From the NCBI RefSeq assembly GCF_003148495.1, contig NZ_QGGH01000001.1, forward strand, positions 1,074,347 to 1,138,346: 64,000 nucleotides of DNA, in the 5' to 3' direction. How positions within the stretch are numbered: position 1 is the stretch's first letter; the number at the start of each line of letters is the position of its first letter. The position numbers and the translations under genes were made by a program. This document shows positions 22,558-30,804 of the stretch, piece after piece. This DNA is from Mesorhizobium loti (GTDB taxonomy: Bacteria > Pseudomonadota > Alphaproteobacteria > Rhizobiales > Rhizobiaceae). A model generated the notes under the pieces. That model was not told where the DNA came from and ran no database searches. It saw nothing but the letters and a program-made list of their open reading frames with translations.

Positions 22558-23622
22558 ATGTCCGAACCGCATTCGCATTCTCATCTGTGGCCTGGCGTGC
22601 CGCTGGCGCTTGGCTCGGCCGCCTTGTTCGGGGCGACGCCGCCGCTCAGCAAGCTGCTGCTCGAGGGCGTCAATCCCTTCATGCTGGCCGGGCTGCTCTA
22701 TCTCGGTGCTGGACTTGGCCTCGCTCTGTACCGCCTGCTCCGGGGCAGGCAGGCCGCGGCCGGGGAAGCGCAGCTGACCGCTGGGGATATTCCCTGGCTG
22801 GCGCTGGCAATCGGCATGGGTGGCGTTATCGCGCCGGTGCTGCTGATGTTCGGCCTGACCCTCAACACGGCGTCCAGTTCGGCGCTGCTGCTCAATCTGG
22901 AAGGGCTGGCGACGATGGCCATCGCCTGGCTCGTCTATCGCGAGAATGTCGACCGGCGTCTGCTTCTGGGTGCCTTCGCCATTCTGGCGGGCGCCGTTCT
23001 GCTGTCGTGGCAAGGCGAGGGTATCGCCTTCAACCGTGGCGCCCTGCTGGTGGCAGGGGCTTGTGTGGCCTGGGGGATCGACAACAATTTCACGCGCAGG
23101 ATCTCGGCCACCGACCCGGTGGTGATCGCCATGCTCAAGGGGCTGGTGGCGGGTGTCGTCAATGTCGGGCTGGCGCTTGCCGGCGGGGCTTCGTTCCCCC
23201 CGGCGTCGGTCGTGGCAGTCATCGCGGCCGTAGGCTTCTTCGGCATCGGGGTCAGCCTGGTGATGTTCATCGTGGCGTTGCGTCATCTAGGCACGGCACG
23301 GACAGGGGCCTATTACTCGCTCGCCCCCTTTATCGGCGCGTTGCTGGCAATCGCCATACTGGGTGACGCCGTCACGCTCAAGTTGGCGGTTGCCGGGCTG
23401 CTGATGGGCGCCGGCCTGTGGCTGCATCTGTCGGAACGCCATGAGCATGAGCACGACCACGAGGAACTGGAACACGAGCACAGCCATGTGCATGACGAGC
23501 ACCACCAGCACCAGCATGACGGGCCGGTGAGCGAGCCGCATTCGCACTGGCACCGGCATGCGCCGATGCGCCACCGGCATCCGCATTATCCCGACCTGCA
23601 CCATAGGCATGGCCACGGATAG
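22558..23622 (+). CDS. EamA/DMT-family exporter with a His-rich C-terminal tail
   Basis: A 354-residue protein. Residues 1-290 hold about ten membrane segments in two EamA repeats (PLALGSAALFGATPPLSKLLL; GALLVAGACVAWGIDNNFTR; LAPFIGALLAIAILGD). The last 60 residues are made mostly of His, Glu and Asp (HEHEHDHEELEHEHSHVHDE and further HxH runs), and the N-terminus also has HSHSH. Such tails bind divalent metals, as in ZIP, CDF and nickel proteins, and are unusual for EamA transporters. A metal or metal-chelate export role is plausible but inferred. The stop touches the start of the DCC gene. Confidence 0.85.
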   Translation: MSEPHSHSHLWPGVPLALGSAALFGATPPLSKLLLEGVNPFMLAGLLYLGAGLGLALYRLLRGRQAAAGEAQLTAGDIPWLALAIGMGGVIAPVLLMFGLTLNTASSSALLLNLEGLATMAIAWLVYRENVDRRLLLGAFAILAGAVLLSWQGEGIAFNRGALLVAGACVAWGIDNNFTRRISATDPVVIAMLKGLVAGVVNVGLALAGGASFPPASVVAVIAAVGFFGIGVSLVMFIVALRHLGTARTGAYYSLAPFIGALLAIAILGDAVTLKLAVAGLLMGAGLWLHLSERHEHEHDHEELEHEHSHVHDEHHQHQHDGPVSEPHSHWHRHAPMRHRHPHYPDLHHRHGHG

Positions 23623-23991
23623 ATGCTGACTGTCTGGTACAACACGCGATGCCCGGTTTGCGATGCCGGCATTGTCAGGCAGAAGCGGCGGTTGATCGAA
23701 GCGGTCAAGGCTGGGCGGATCGAGTTCCGCGACATCAATTTTGAACCGGCAGCGCTTGCCGGACATGGCGCGTCGCTTGAGGATATCCGCCGCCGGCTGC
23801 ACGCCACCGACGCGGCGGGCGAGCTGCTAATCGGCGCCGACGTTGCCATCGCCGTGTGGGAGGTCACGCCCGGCGAGGGCTGGCTGGCGACTTTGTTCGG
23901 CAATCCGGCTGTCTTGCCGCTGACACGCTTCGCCTATGATCGTTTCGCCGACCTGCTCTATGCCTGGAACCGGCGCAAGGGTCGCTGGTAG
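23623..23991 (+). CDS. DCC-family thiol-disulfide oxidoreductase (DUF393)
   Basis: A 122-residue protein with the family's N-terminal active-site-like motif WYNTRCPVCDAGI (C-P-V-C) and the conserved middle FRDINFEPAALAGHGASLEDI. The DCC/DUF393 family is thioredoxin-like in outline, with poorly known substrates. It starts on the base after the transporter's stop, so the two genes are translationally coupled and probably serve one process. A strong terminator closes this unit. Confidence 0.88.
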   Translation: MLTVWYNTRCPVCDAGIVRQKRRLIEAVKAGRIEFRDINFEPAALAGHGASLEDIRRRLHATDAAGELLIGADVAIAVWEVTPGEGWLATLFGNPAVLPLTRFAYDRFADLLYAWNRRKGRW

Positions 23992-24018
23992 CAATTCGTC
24001 ATTGATGACCAGAAGTGC

Positions 24019-24049
24019 AAAGGTCCGGAGGACATCTCCGGACCTTTTT
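24019..24049 (+). terminator. Intrinsic terminator after the DCC gene
   Basis: AAAGGTCCGGAG (24019-24030), loop GACAT and CTCCGGACCTTT (24036-24047) continue into further Ts. The A-run on the other side lets it also serve the convergent DUF2798 gene. Confidence 0.9.
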
Positions 24050-24057
24050 CGCGCGAG

Positions 24058-24315
24058 CTATCGGCGGGCCGGTTCGCACAGCGCGCCGACGATGCGGCGC
24101 ACCACCGGCAGCACCAGCAGCAGCATCGGAAACGCCACCAGCCAGGACAGGCCCCAGGCGGTTAGCCAGATGGACGGCAGGTCGGGGTGGAGGCCAAGGC
24201 TTTTCAGCGTCGAGATGAACGAGACGATGAAGGTCATCAACAGCGACAGCACCAGCGGGCTGAGAACAGCGGCATAGCGCGCAGGCAGCTTCCTGCGCTG
24301 ATGTCTTGCATTCAT
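24058..24315 (-). CDS. Small DUF2798 membrane protein
   Basis: An 85-residue protein with two hydrophobic segments (YAAVLSPLVLSLLMTFIVSFISTL and WLTAWGLSWLVAFPMLLLVLPVVRRIV), the DUF2798 pattern. The start at 24315 gives MNARHQRRKLP; AGGG lies upstream. It is an inner-membrane protein of unknown function. It diverges from the padR gene across a roughly 270-base gap. Confidence 0.8.
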   Translation of the reverse strand: MNARHQRRKLPARYAAVLSPLVLSLLMTFIVSFISTLKSLGLHPDLPSIWLTAWGLSWLVAFPMLLLVLPVVRRIVGALCEPARR

Positions 24316-24501
24316 TTTGAGGGTTTCCCTGAAGTGTCCGGTCCGTCGCATTGGCATCCATTCGCCGGTGACCGGCAAAATTGCCCGGAAAGACCGGGGT
24401 TGGATGCGTTGCTTGACGTCAGACGCTTACGGAGCAGCCGGGGCGCTCGCGGTCCTTTTAGCGGCACGTTTCGCTGAAGGCAAGCCTCTGGCGCCATATC
24501 G

Positions 24502-24568
24502 AGATACATCGTAAGATATATCTTGACTCCACCGATTGGCTTGCCTAATTAAGATATATCGTAAGATA
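24502..24568 (+). promoter_or_regulatory. padR promoter framed by two operator copies
   Basis: AGATACATCGTAAGATA (24502-24518) and AGATATATCGTAAGATA (24552-24568) are near-identical 17-mers 50 bases apart. Between them are TTGACT (24523-24528) and TAATTA (24546-24551) with a 17-base spacer. The first copy runs into a perfect 12-bp dyad AAGATATATCTT (24513-24524) that overlaps the -35. This is the layout of an autorepressed promoter. Confidence 0.75.
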
Positions 24569-24586
24569 GAACTCAAGGAGCAATCA

Positions 24587-25255
24587 ATGCACAAACATTT
24601 TGGGAACAATCATTTCGGCGAGCGCATGTTCATGCACATGGCCGGCAAATTCGGCGGGCGCGGCGGCGGCTTCGGCCCGTTCGGGCACGGTGGTCGTGGC
24701 GGTGGACGCGGCGGCCCGGGCGACATGTTCCGCGCTGGCCGCATGCTGGCCGACGGCGATCTCAAGCTGATCACGCTGTCGCTGCTGGCCGAGGCGCCGC
24801 GCCACGGCTACGACATCATCAAGGCTCTGGAAGAGCGCACCAGCGGCATCTACAGCCCGAGCCCGGGCGTCGTCTATCCGACACTGACCTTCCTGGAAGA
24901 GGCCGGCTATGCCGCCTCCGCCGCCGACGGCAACAAGAAGGTGTTCTCGATCACCGAGGCGGGCCAAGCGCATCTCGCCGACAACCGCGAGATGATCGAT
25001 GGCGTGCTCGAGCATCTCGAGCGCTTCGGCCGCAAGATGGCCAAGGCGCGCGACTGGTTCGGCTGGAACGACGAGCGCGAAGAGGGCGGGCGCCGCGGCG
25101 GCCGCTCGGAGGCGCGCGACGAATTCCGCGCTGTCCGCCACCGGCTGCGCGCGGCTCTCGGCGACTTCGTCGATGCCCCGGCTGACAAGCAGGCCGAGGC
25201 AATCGCCATCCTCGAAGCCGCCGCCGAGGCGCTGGAAGCGCTGTCGCACAAGTAA
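24587..25255 (+). CDS. PadR-family transcriptional regulator with a Gly-rich N-terminus
   Basis: A 222-residue protein. Residues 1-55 are rich in His, Gly, Phe and Arg (GGRGGGFGPFGHGGRGGGRGG). A PadR winged helix follows (DLKLITLSLLAEAPRHGYDIIKALEERTSGIYSPSPGVVYPTLTFLEEAGY), then a charged helical C-terminus. PadR proteins usually repress membrane-export or stress genes and often their own. The start at 24587 is supported by AAGGAG. The double operator just upstream argues for autoregulation. No transporter follows; the next gene is hlyU. Confidence 0.9.
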   Translation: MHKHFGNNHFGERMFMHMAGKFGGRGGGFGPFGHGGRGGGRGGPGDMFRAGRMLADGDLKLITLSLLAEAPRHGYDIIKALEERTSGIYSPSPGVVYPTLTFLEEAGYAASAADGNKKVFSITEAGQAHLADNREMIDGVLEHLERFGRKMAKARDWFGWNDEREEGGRRGGRSEARDEFRAVRHRLRAALGDFVDAPADKQAEAIAILEAAAEALEALSHK

Positions 25256-25313
25256 GCTCTTCCGGCATGGCAGGGCGCAGCCCTTGCCCGCCAGGCCAAG
25301 GACCGATAGTGAA

Positions 25314-25350
25314 ATTCATCCCGCGCCACGCTACATGGTGCGGGATGAAT
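25314..25350. repeat. 15-bp stem hairpin upstream of hlyU
   Basis: ATTCATCCCGCGCCA (25314-25328), a seven-base loop and TGGTGCGGGATGAAT (25336-25350) pair at 14 of 15 positions. It ends 18 bases before the hlyU start, close to the ribosome site, so it could be a dispersed palindrome or a leader structure. Confidence 0.6.
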
Positions 25351-25368
25351 GCTGTTGGAGGAAGCCCG

Positions 25369-25668
25369 ATGTCTTTTCTGAAGCGTCTTTTCGGCGGTGG
25401 TGGCGGCGGAGCCGAGGCGGGTGAGCCGAAGAGCACGGCGCCGGCCAAGCAGGTCGAGCACAAGGGTTTCCTGATCAGCGCCACGCCCTACAAGGCGGAT
25501 GGCCAGTACCAGACCTGCGGCATCGTCTCCAAGGAGATCGACGGTGTGGTGAAGGAACACAAATTCATCCGCGCCGACCGCTTCGCCGGGCTCGACGACG
25601 CCGTCGACATCTCGATCAAGAAGGGCATGCAACTGGTCGACGAGCAGGGCGAGCGGATTTTCGGGTAA
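25369..25668 (+). CDS. HlyU-family protein
   Basis: A 99-residue protein: MSFLKRLFGGGGGG start, then a compact domain KGFLISATPYKADGQYQTCGIVSKEIDGVVKEHKFIRADRF. This matches the small HlyU family named after a Vibrio haemolysin activator; the alphaproteobacterial members have no known role. GGAGG lies eight bases before the ATG. Upstream in-frame codons fall in a hairpin and are not used. No toxin gene is nearby. Confidence 0.85.
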   Translation: MSFLKRLFGGGGGGAEAGEPKSTAPAKQVEHKGFLISATPYKADGQYQTCGIVSKEIDGVVKEHKFIRADRFAGLDDAVDISIKKGMQLVDEQGERIFG

Positions 25669-25836
25669 GCAAGACCGGTCGAGGCGAAGATCCTCGGCAT
25701 CTCGCAATGAGCCCAATCGTTCAAGATGAAGATGCTGCCACGCCTGTCGGGAATTGCCAAAACAAGACCTGGTCTCCGCAATACGCCCCGCTATGCCGTC
25801 AAAGCCGGCTCACTCTAGAGGCCGCCTTGCCGGACG

Positions 25837-26724
25837 CTATGGCAGTAAATGCATGAGCTCGTCCGGCATTGGGGTAACCGCCGGCACAGGAGTAGCCGCC
25901 GGCGTGGGCGCGGCCGGATCGGTAACATCCGTTCCACCGATGACGTAGCCCGGTTCTTCCGACTCCGAGTAGACTTTCGTTATGATGCCTGATTTGAGCG
26001 CTTCAGCGTCCCAGACATTATAAAGGCCCTGCGGCGTTGCCAGCCCCATCATGGCGAACACATCGGCACTGTTGATGCCCATTTCGTCGAAATAATCAGA
26101 CATCATCTGCTTCAGCGCCGGATCAGGCACCGTCGAAATCTCGTCGAGGTCTCTTCTGCCGTTGTGCATTCGGGGTTTCTTCCGGCCGTTCGTTATCTGA
26201 TGGACGGCGATCCGGGCATTGGCAGCCGCGGCGCGGACCTGGCCTCCAGCCAGGGCCCATGGGCAGGCCGAGAAACAGTATGCCCCGCCAGAATGAACTT
26301 CCCCTTCCGACCAGCCGTTCCTGACCATCTTTTCTGGACAGCGCGGCACCAGCATCGGACAGCCGTTCAACTGCGTCCTGCCTATCGCAGTTTCGAGGCC
26401 GGCGGTGCGGATCATGCGTCCCATTTCGAGCGCAGCATCCACGTTCCCGCCGCCAGACTGAAACACGACAGGAAGCTTCTGGCCTTTCAGCTTTCTCAGA
26501 AACTTCTCAAATTGTCCGGCTGTGTCAGGTTTGATGATGCCTTCGGCAGAGATCCATTGGACGCAGCTTACCGTGCAATCACCGTTCCGAACCAAAATGA
26601 AATTCATCGGCCACACTTCGGGCGTTTTCTGCTGTGCGGCGGCCGATGCGGTAGCAACCAGGGCCGCAAAGAAGCCTGTGACGATCAAGCAAAAGGTTGC
26701 GAGCGGACGCAGGCGAGTTGTCAC
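25837..26724 (-). CDS. Secreted ClpP/crotonase-fold-like protein
   Basis: About 295 residues with an N-terminal signal sequence (LATFCLIVTGFFAALVATASAAAQ). The middle part has FQSGGGNVDAALEMGRMIR and SGGAYCFSACPWALAGG. This resembles the oxyanion and nucleophile-loop pattern of periplasmic ClpP-like proteins, with a possible catalytic Ser inside the CFSAC segment and a His in ARIAVHQ. Two cysteines flank that serine. The C-terminus is Pro/Ala-rich. No ATG is well placed; the GTG at 26724 has GGGGA upstream, and a TTG at 26742 is the alternative. Whether it is a protease is unproven. Confidence 0.65.
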   Translation of the reverse strand: MTTRLRPLATFCLIVTGFFAALVATASAAAQQKTPEVWPMNFILVRNGDCTVSCVQWISAEGIIKPDTAGQFEKFLRKLKGQKLPVVFQSGGGNVDAALEMGRMIRTAGLETAIGRTQLNGCPMLVPRCPEKMVRNGWSEGEVHSGGAYCFSACPWALAGGQVRAAAANARIAVHQITNGRKKPRMHNGRRDLDEISTVPDPALKQMMSDYFDEMGINSADVFAMMGLATPQGLYNVWDAEALKSGIITKVYSESEEPGYVIGGTDVTDPAAPTPAATPVPAVTPMPDELMHLLP

Positions 26725-26840
26725 GATGAAAAGTCCCCGCAAACAGCAGAATAATTGCTATCGTCTCAGGCCTGTCCGACACAACCTTTTTTAGAATTCC
26801 GTCGGCAAGGGATGGCGTCCATGAAGAAGAGTCTCGACAA

Positions 26841-27323
26841 TTGAGCGTAGCATTTGCCAAGGAGGAAAGCGCCGAGGCGGCATCGGAAACCATCCTGCCG
26901 GCTCGCCCTATCTCCGATCGGATCAACTTCGTCACCGAGGTGGGCCTCAAGATGCTGCAGGTTGAATTGGCTCGCGCTCAGCAGGCTCTCGAGGCCGCGA
27001 ACGTGCTGGAAGATGTCAACGAGAGGCGACGGCAGTCAGCGGTTCCGGTTCGGGATATGCGCTACTATGCCGAGCGCGTCCGTACGGCTCAGCTTATGTC
27101 GGTGCCGACGTCCAACGAAGTGATCGCCTTCGGTCACACCATTACCTTCGAGCGTGACGATGGCCGCACTCAGACCTTTCGCATCGTCGGTGAGGATGAG
27201 GCCAACCCGTCTCAGGCTTCCATATCGCATGGTTCGCCGGTTGCCATCGCGCTGACTGGCAAAACCGTTGGCGACTTTGTCCAGCTGGGGCAGCGCGAAC
27301 TTGAGATCCTGTCCATTTCCTAG
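26841..27323 (+). CDS. GreA/GreB-family elongation factor-like protein
   Basis: A 160-residue protein whose second half has the FKBP-like GreA/B C-terminal domain: VIAFGHTITFERDDGRTQTFRIVGEDEANP, then ISHGSPVAIALTGKTVGDFVQL. The N-terminal part is shorter and less clearly a coiled coil than in true GreA, so it may bind RNA polymerase without cleaving backtracked RNA, like Rnk. The start is uncertain: the frame begins at a TTG (26841), and there is no ATG before the domain. An AAGGAGG occurs inside the frame at about 26861 without a start codon nearby. Confidence 0.75.
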   Translation: MSVAFAKEESAEAASETILPARPISDRINFVTEVGLKMLQVELARAQQALEAANVLEDVNERRRQSAVPVRDMRYYAERVRTAQLMSVPTSNEVIAFGHTITFERDDGRTQTFRIVGEDEANPSQASISHGSPVAIALTGKTVGDFVQLGQRELEILSIS

Positions 27324-27457
27324 TTGGACATCAGGTATGGCGTACGACCGGGGCGAGTGCCTGGAACCAATGACGGGCGAGACTGTTCAATTGTAACTTT
27401 GGTACCACGCTGACGAGCCCAACCGTTGGGCAAGCGGCCACTTGAGGAGCTCTCATC

Positions 27458-27898
27458 ATGATGATTTCGTCCAGACTTCGTTCACTCGCGGTTGCCGCCA
27501 TAGCCGCCGGGGCCGTCAGTGTTGCCAGTGCCGCGCATGCCGACAGCGGCACGATTCGCTTCGCCGTCTACAAGGCGGCATTCTTCATCGGTGGCTCCGG
27601 CGGCGAAGGCACGCTGACCTTCCATGGTCGCAGCTACCCCATCTCCGTCGGCGCCGTCTCGGGCGGTCTCGCCTTCGGGGTTTCGAAGACCTATTTCCGC
27701 GGGACAGTGCGCCATATCAGACGCGCCCGGGATGTGACGGGGGTCTACGGGGCAGCGGGCGGCGGCGGCGCTCTCGGCAAAGGGGCTCAGGTGATCGTCA
27801 TGACCAATGACAAGGGCGCCCAACTCGAACTCACAGGCAAGCAGGTTGGCCTGCAAGTCAACGCCGATCTCAGCGGTATGGCCATCACGGTGAAGTAA
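27458..27898 (+). CDS. Secreted protein of unknown function (DUF1134/EipA-like features)
   Basis: A 146-residue protein with a signal peptide ending around AHADSGT. The mature part is glycine-rich and predicted all-beta (FFIGGSGGEGTLTFHGRSYPISVGAVSGGLAFGVSKTYFRGTV; GVYGAAGGGGALGKGAQVIVMTN; QLELTGKQVGLQVNADLSGMAITVK). The ending recalls the DUF1134 family, which includes the Brucella envelope protein EipA, but this protein is shorter and I am not sure of the family. It stands alone, with no operon partner. Confidence 0.7.
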   Translation: MMISSRLRSLAVAAIAAGAVSVASAAHADSGTIRFAVYKAAFFIGGSGGEGTLTFHGRSYPISVGAVSGGLAFGVSKTYFRGTVRHIRRARDVTGVYGAAGGGGALGKGAQVIVMTNDKGAQLELTGKQVGLQVNADLSGMAITVK

Positions 27899-28048
27899 AA
27901 AAGGTTCGTCAGTCCTTGGATGGGCGGACCGAAAGGCTCCCGCAGCGCCGGCAGCTTCTGCAAGGCGCCGTCGTTCGCATCGTGGAAGACGTAGGTCGGC
28001 TTTGGATCAACCGACCTTCGCTCTTTCAATCACAACTCCTGTTGCCCG

Positions 28049-29251
28049 CTATGCCGCCTGCAACTCCCGTCGCGGCAGTGGCGGGAAGGCGATCGCGATG
28101 CCGACCGCGCCAAGGCCTATGATGGCCGAACCGATGAACAGCCAGTGGTAGTTGGCGTAGGCATCAAACACCATGCCGCCGGCCAGTGGTCCCAGCGCCA
28201 TGCCGAGGCTGGACAGCATGGTGGCGGCGCCGAACACGGTGCCGAGGATACGCTGGCCGAAATATTCGCGCGCCAGCACCGCGTAGAGCGGCATGACGCC
28301 GCCATAGGTGGCGCCGAAGATGACGGCCAGCATGTAGAACTGCTCGAGCCGGCTGATCGAGAGATAGGCGGCAATGACGATCGCCTGGATCGCCAGGCCC
28401 GCGATCAGCACCGGCTTGACGCCAAGCCTGTCGGCCAGCACGCCGTAGAAAAGCCGACCGCCGAGGCCTGCGAGACCCTCGACGCTGTAGATCGAGACGG
28501 CCGCCATGGGGGCGACACCGCATAGCATGGCATAGCTCACCATGTGGAAGATCGGCCCGGAATGTGCGGCGCAGCAGGCAAAGAAGGTGAGGCCGAGTAC
28601 GATGAATTGCGGCGAGCGCAGTGCCTGGCCTACCGTCAGGCCAGCGCCTTCGGGGGCCGGCGCCGAGGCCACATCCGCCGTTGCGGGCTTTGGCGGCTGG
28701 CGGACCAGCAGCACCGCCGGCAACAGCAGCACCCAGGCGGTGATGCCGATGTCGAACATGGCGGTGCGCCAGTCATAGGCCGAGATCAGCCAGCGGGCGA
28801 AGGGCGAGATCGTCATCGGCGCCACCCCCATGCCGGCCGAGACCAGCGAGACGGCTAGGCTGCGGTTGGTGTCGAACCAGCCGGTGGTCAGCGCGATCAT
28901 CGGCGCGAAGAAGGCGCTGGCGGCGAGGCCGACCAGCACGCCATAGGTGATCTGGAAGCTCAGCAGCGAACCGGCGCGGCTGGCCAGCACCAGCGCCAGC
29001 CCGAGCAGCACAGCGCCGATCATGACGACGATGCGGGCGCCAAAACGGTCCGAAATGGCGCCCCAGGCGAAGCCGCCAAGGCCCATCACCAGGAAATTCA
29101 GCGTCATGGCGCTGGAAATGCCGGCGCGCGACCAGTTGGTGTCGATCGCCATCGGCTCGAGGAAGATCGCCAGCGAAAACATCGTGCCGATGGCGACACA
29201 GGACATCAGCGCGCCAGCGGCGACGATGACCCAACGATAGGAAATGCTCAT
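28049..29251 (-). CDS. MFS transporter (monocarboxylate/OFA-like)
   Basis: A 400-residue membrane protein with 12 predicted segments, starting MSISYRWVIVAAGALMSCVAIGTMFSLAIFLEPM. The loops SDRFGARIVVMIGAVLLGLAL and ADRLGVKPVLIAGL are the usual MFS cytoplasmic motifs. The overall pattern is closest to MCT/oxalate-formate-type carriers of organic acids. The substrate is unknown. It lies downstream of the Lrp gene on the same strand, separated by a palindromic repeat, so it is probably a separate unit. Confidence 0.85.
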   Translation of the reverse strand: MSISYRWVIVAAGALMSCVAIGTMFSLAIFLEPMAIDTNWSRAGISSAMTLNFLVMGLGGFAWGAISDRFGARIVVMIGAVLLGLALVLASRAGSLLSFQITYGVLVGLAASAFFAPMIALTTGWFDTNRSLAVSLVSAGMGVAPMTISPFARWLISAYDWRTAMFDIGITAWVLLLPAVLLVRQPPKPATADVASAPAPEGAGLTVGQALRSPQFIVLGLTFFACCAAHSGPIFHMVSYAMLCGVAPMAAVSIYSVEGLAGLGGRLFYGVLADRLGVKPVLIAGLAIQAIVIAAYLSISRLEQFYMLAVIFGATYGGVMPLYAVLAREYFGQRILGTVFGAATMLSSLGMALGPLAGGMVFDAYANYHWLFIGSAIIGLGAVGIAIAFPPLPRRELQAA

Positions 29252-29390
29252 TCAAATCTCCCATGCCAGAGGGCAGCGCTGCGCGCTGCTTGCGTCCGAA
29301 GGACGCTGGCACCGAGGCCGACCCTACAATCCGGTTGCATTTTTTATCCAGTCTGAAATGGCGCCGTTTTCGGTGGCATGGTCTTTTTGG

Positions 29391-29439
29391 ACGCATGTCG
29401 TTATCCTAAAACCGCTTCGCACTTTTGGGCGACATGCGT
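29391..29439. repeat. Rhizobial-type intergenic palindrome, copy B
   Basis: ACGCATGTCG (29391-29400) and CGACATGCGT (29430-29439) form a perfect 10-bp outer stem around an imperfect inner one. In reverse complement it matches copy A at 18557-18597. It abuts the stop codon of the Lrp gene, where it could also protect or end the transcript. Confidence 0.75.
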
Positions 29440-29912
29440 TAGATCGGCAGTTCCGACGTGTATTTGATCGTCTGGCTGGGAACGTCGGTCTTGACGTTCT
29501 GCACGCCCTTGATGCGGCTCAGATGCTCCGACTGGAAGCGGCGGTAGTCGTCGATGCCGGCCGCCACCACGCGCACCATGGCGTCGCAATCACCGAGCAT
29601 CAGGTAACACTCCATCACCTGCGGCAGCTTGGCCACTTCGGTGGCGAAATGTTCGATTGTGTCCTCATCCTGCGTCTTCAGCCAGATGCGGGTGAAGAAG
29701 GTCAGGCCCTTGCCGATGCTGGCGGGGTTAAGCACGGCGACGTAGCGGTCGATGACTCCGGCCTCCTCCAGCAGCTTCACGCGCCGCAGGCAAGGCGAGG
29801 GCGACAGCCCAACTTCACTGGCCAGATCATTGTTGGCCATGCGCCCGTCGCGCTGCAGTGCCCGCAGGATCCGCTTGTCGACCTCATCCAGCTTCATGGC
29901 TTTGGATTCCAT
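29439..29912 (-). CDS. Lrp/AsnC-family regulator (AzlB-like position)
   Basis: A 157-residue protein with an N-terminal helix-turn-helix (KLDEVDKRILRALQRDGRMANNDLASEVGLSPSPCLRRVKLLEEAGVI) and a C-terminal RAM/ACT-like domain (CYLMLGDCDAMVRVVAAGIDDYRRF) that binds amino acids. It diverges from azlCD. In Bacillus the Lrp-like AzlB represses azlCD, so local control of branched-chain amino acid export is likely. The start could also be the methionine five codons inside. Confidence 0.9.
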   Translation of the reverse strand: MESKAMKLDEVDKRILRALQRDGRMANNDLASEVGLSPSPCLRRVKLLEEAGVIDRYVAVLNPASIGKGLTFFTRIWLKTQDEDTIEHFATEVAKLPQVMECYLMLGDCDAMVRVVAAGIDDYRRFQSEHLSRIKGVQNVKTDVPSQTIKYTSELPI

Positions 29913-30069
29913 TTATTTTTGTATTTGTGACACTCAATGCCAAAATTTGGTGAAATACAACAATCTTCGCAACCAAATTTTGAGCCAGCGTCGGTATGTT
30001 TGTCGCCGACATCACGAGATTCCAGACGCAACCAGAGGCGGCGGCCGCCAGGCTAGCCGATGGATAGCC

Positions 30070-30804
30070 ATGAGCATTTCACAGGCAGTCGAGGCGGCGG
30101 GCGATGGCTCGGGATCCGAGTTCCGCCGTGGCGTGACGTCCTGCGCGCCGGTGCTGTTCGGCACCATCCCTTATGCGCTGGTGCTCGGCGCCCAGGCCAC
30201 GCAGAAAGGGCTGAGCACGGTCGAACTGTCCATGATGACAGGGCTGAACTTCGCCGGCGGCTCGGAATTCGCGGCGATCCAGTTGTGGACGTCGCCGCCG
30301 CACATCGTGCTCATCGTCGCCATCACTTTCCTGGTCAACAGCCGCCATTTGCTGATGGGAGCGGCACTGGCGCCGTTCCTGCGCGATCTGCCAAGGCGCA
30401 AGGTGTTTCCGGCGCTGTTCTTCCTATGCGACGAAAGCTGGGCGCTCGGGCTTGCCGATGCCAGGCAGCGTGCAGCGGCAGGCATCACGCCGGCCTTCAG
30501 TCCGCGTTATTATATGGGCGCGGCACTGGCGATGTATCTCACCTGGGTGGGGTTCACCACGCTGGGTGCCGTGCTCGGCCCGATGCTCGGCCATGTCGAG
30601 ACCTTCGGTTTCGACATGGCGTTTCCGGCCGTCTTCCTGGTGCTGATGCGCGGCATGTGGACGAGCATGGCCGCGGCGCGGCCGTGGCTGGTCAGCCTCG
30701 TCGTCGCGGCGCTGTTTTATCTCTTCGTCCCGGGCGCCTGGTATGTCGCCGCAGGGGCTGTATCGGGGCTCATCGCGGCCTGGCTGATGGCAGGTGATGC
30801 ATGA
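30070..30804 (+). CDS. azlC: AzlC branched-chain amino acid exporter, large subunit
   Basis: A 244-residue membrane protein of the AzlC family (RRGVTSCAPVLFGTIPYALVLGAQA; MTGLNFAGGSEFAAIQLW; LVNSRHLLMGAALAPFLRDL; FFLCDESWALG). With the small AzlD subunit it exports branched-chain amino acids or analogues. The ATG at 30070 is the first plausible start; only a weak GGATAG precedes it. Its end overlaps the azlD start by four bases (ATGA), so the two are translated together. Confidence 0.92.
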   Translation: MSISQAVEAAGDGSGSEFRRGVTSCAPVLFGTIPYALVLGAQATQKGLSTVELSMMTGLNFAGGSEFAAIQLWTSPPHIVLIVAITFLVNSRHLLMGAALAPFLRDLPRRKVFPALFFLCDESWALGLADARQRAAAGITPAFSPRYYMGAALAMYLTWVGFTTLGAVLGPMLGHVETFGFDMAFPAVFLVLMRGMWTSMAAARPWLVSLVVAALFYLFVPGAWYVAAGAVSGLIAAWLMAGDA

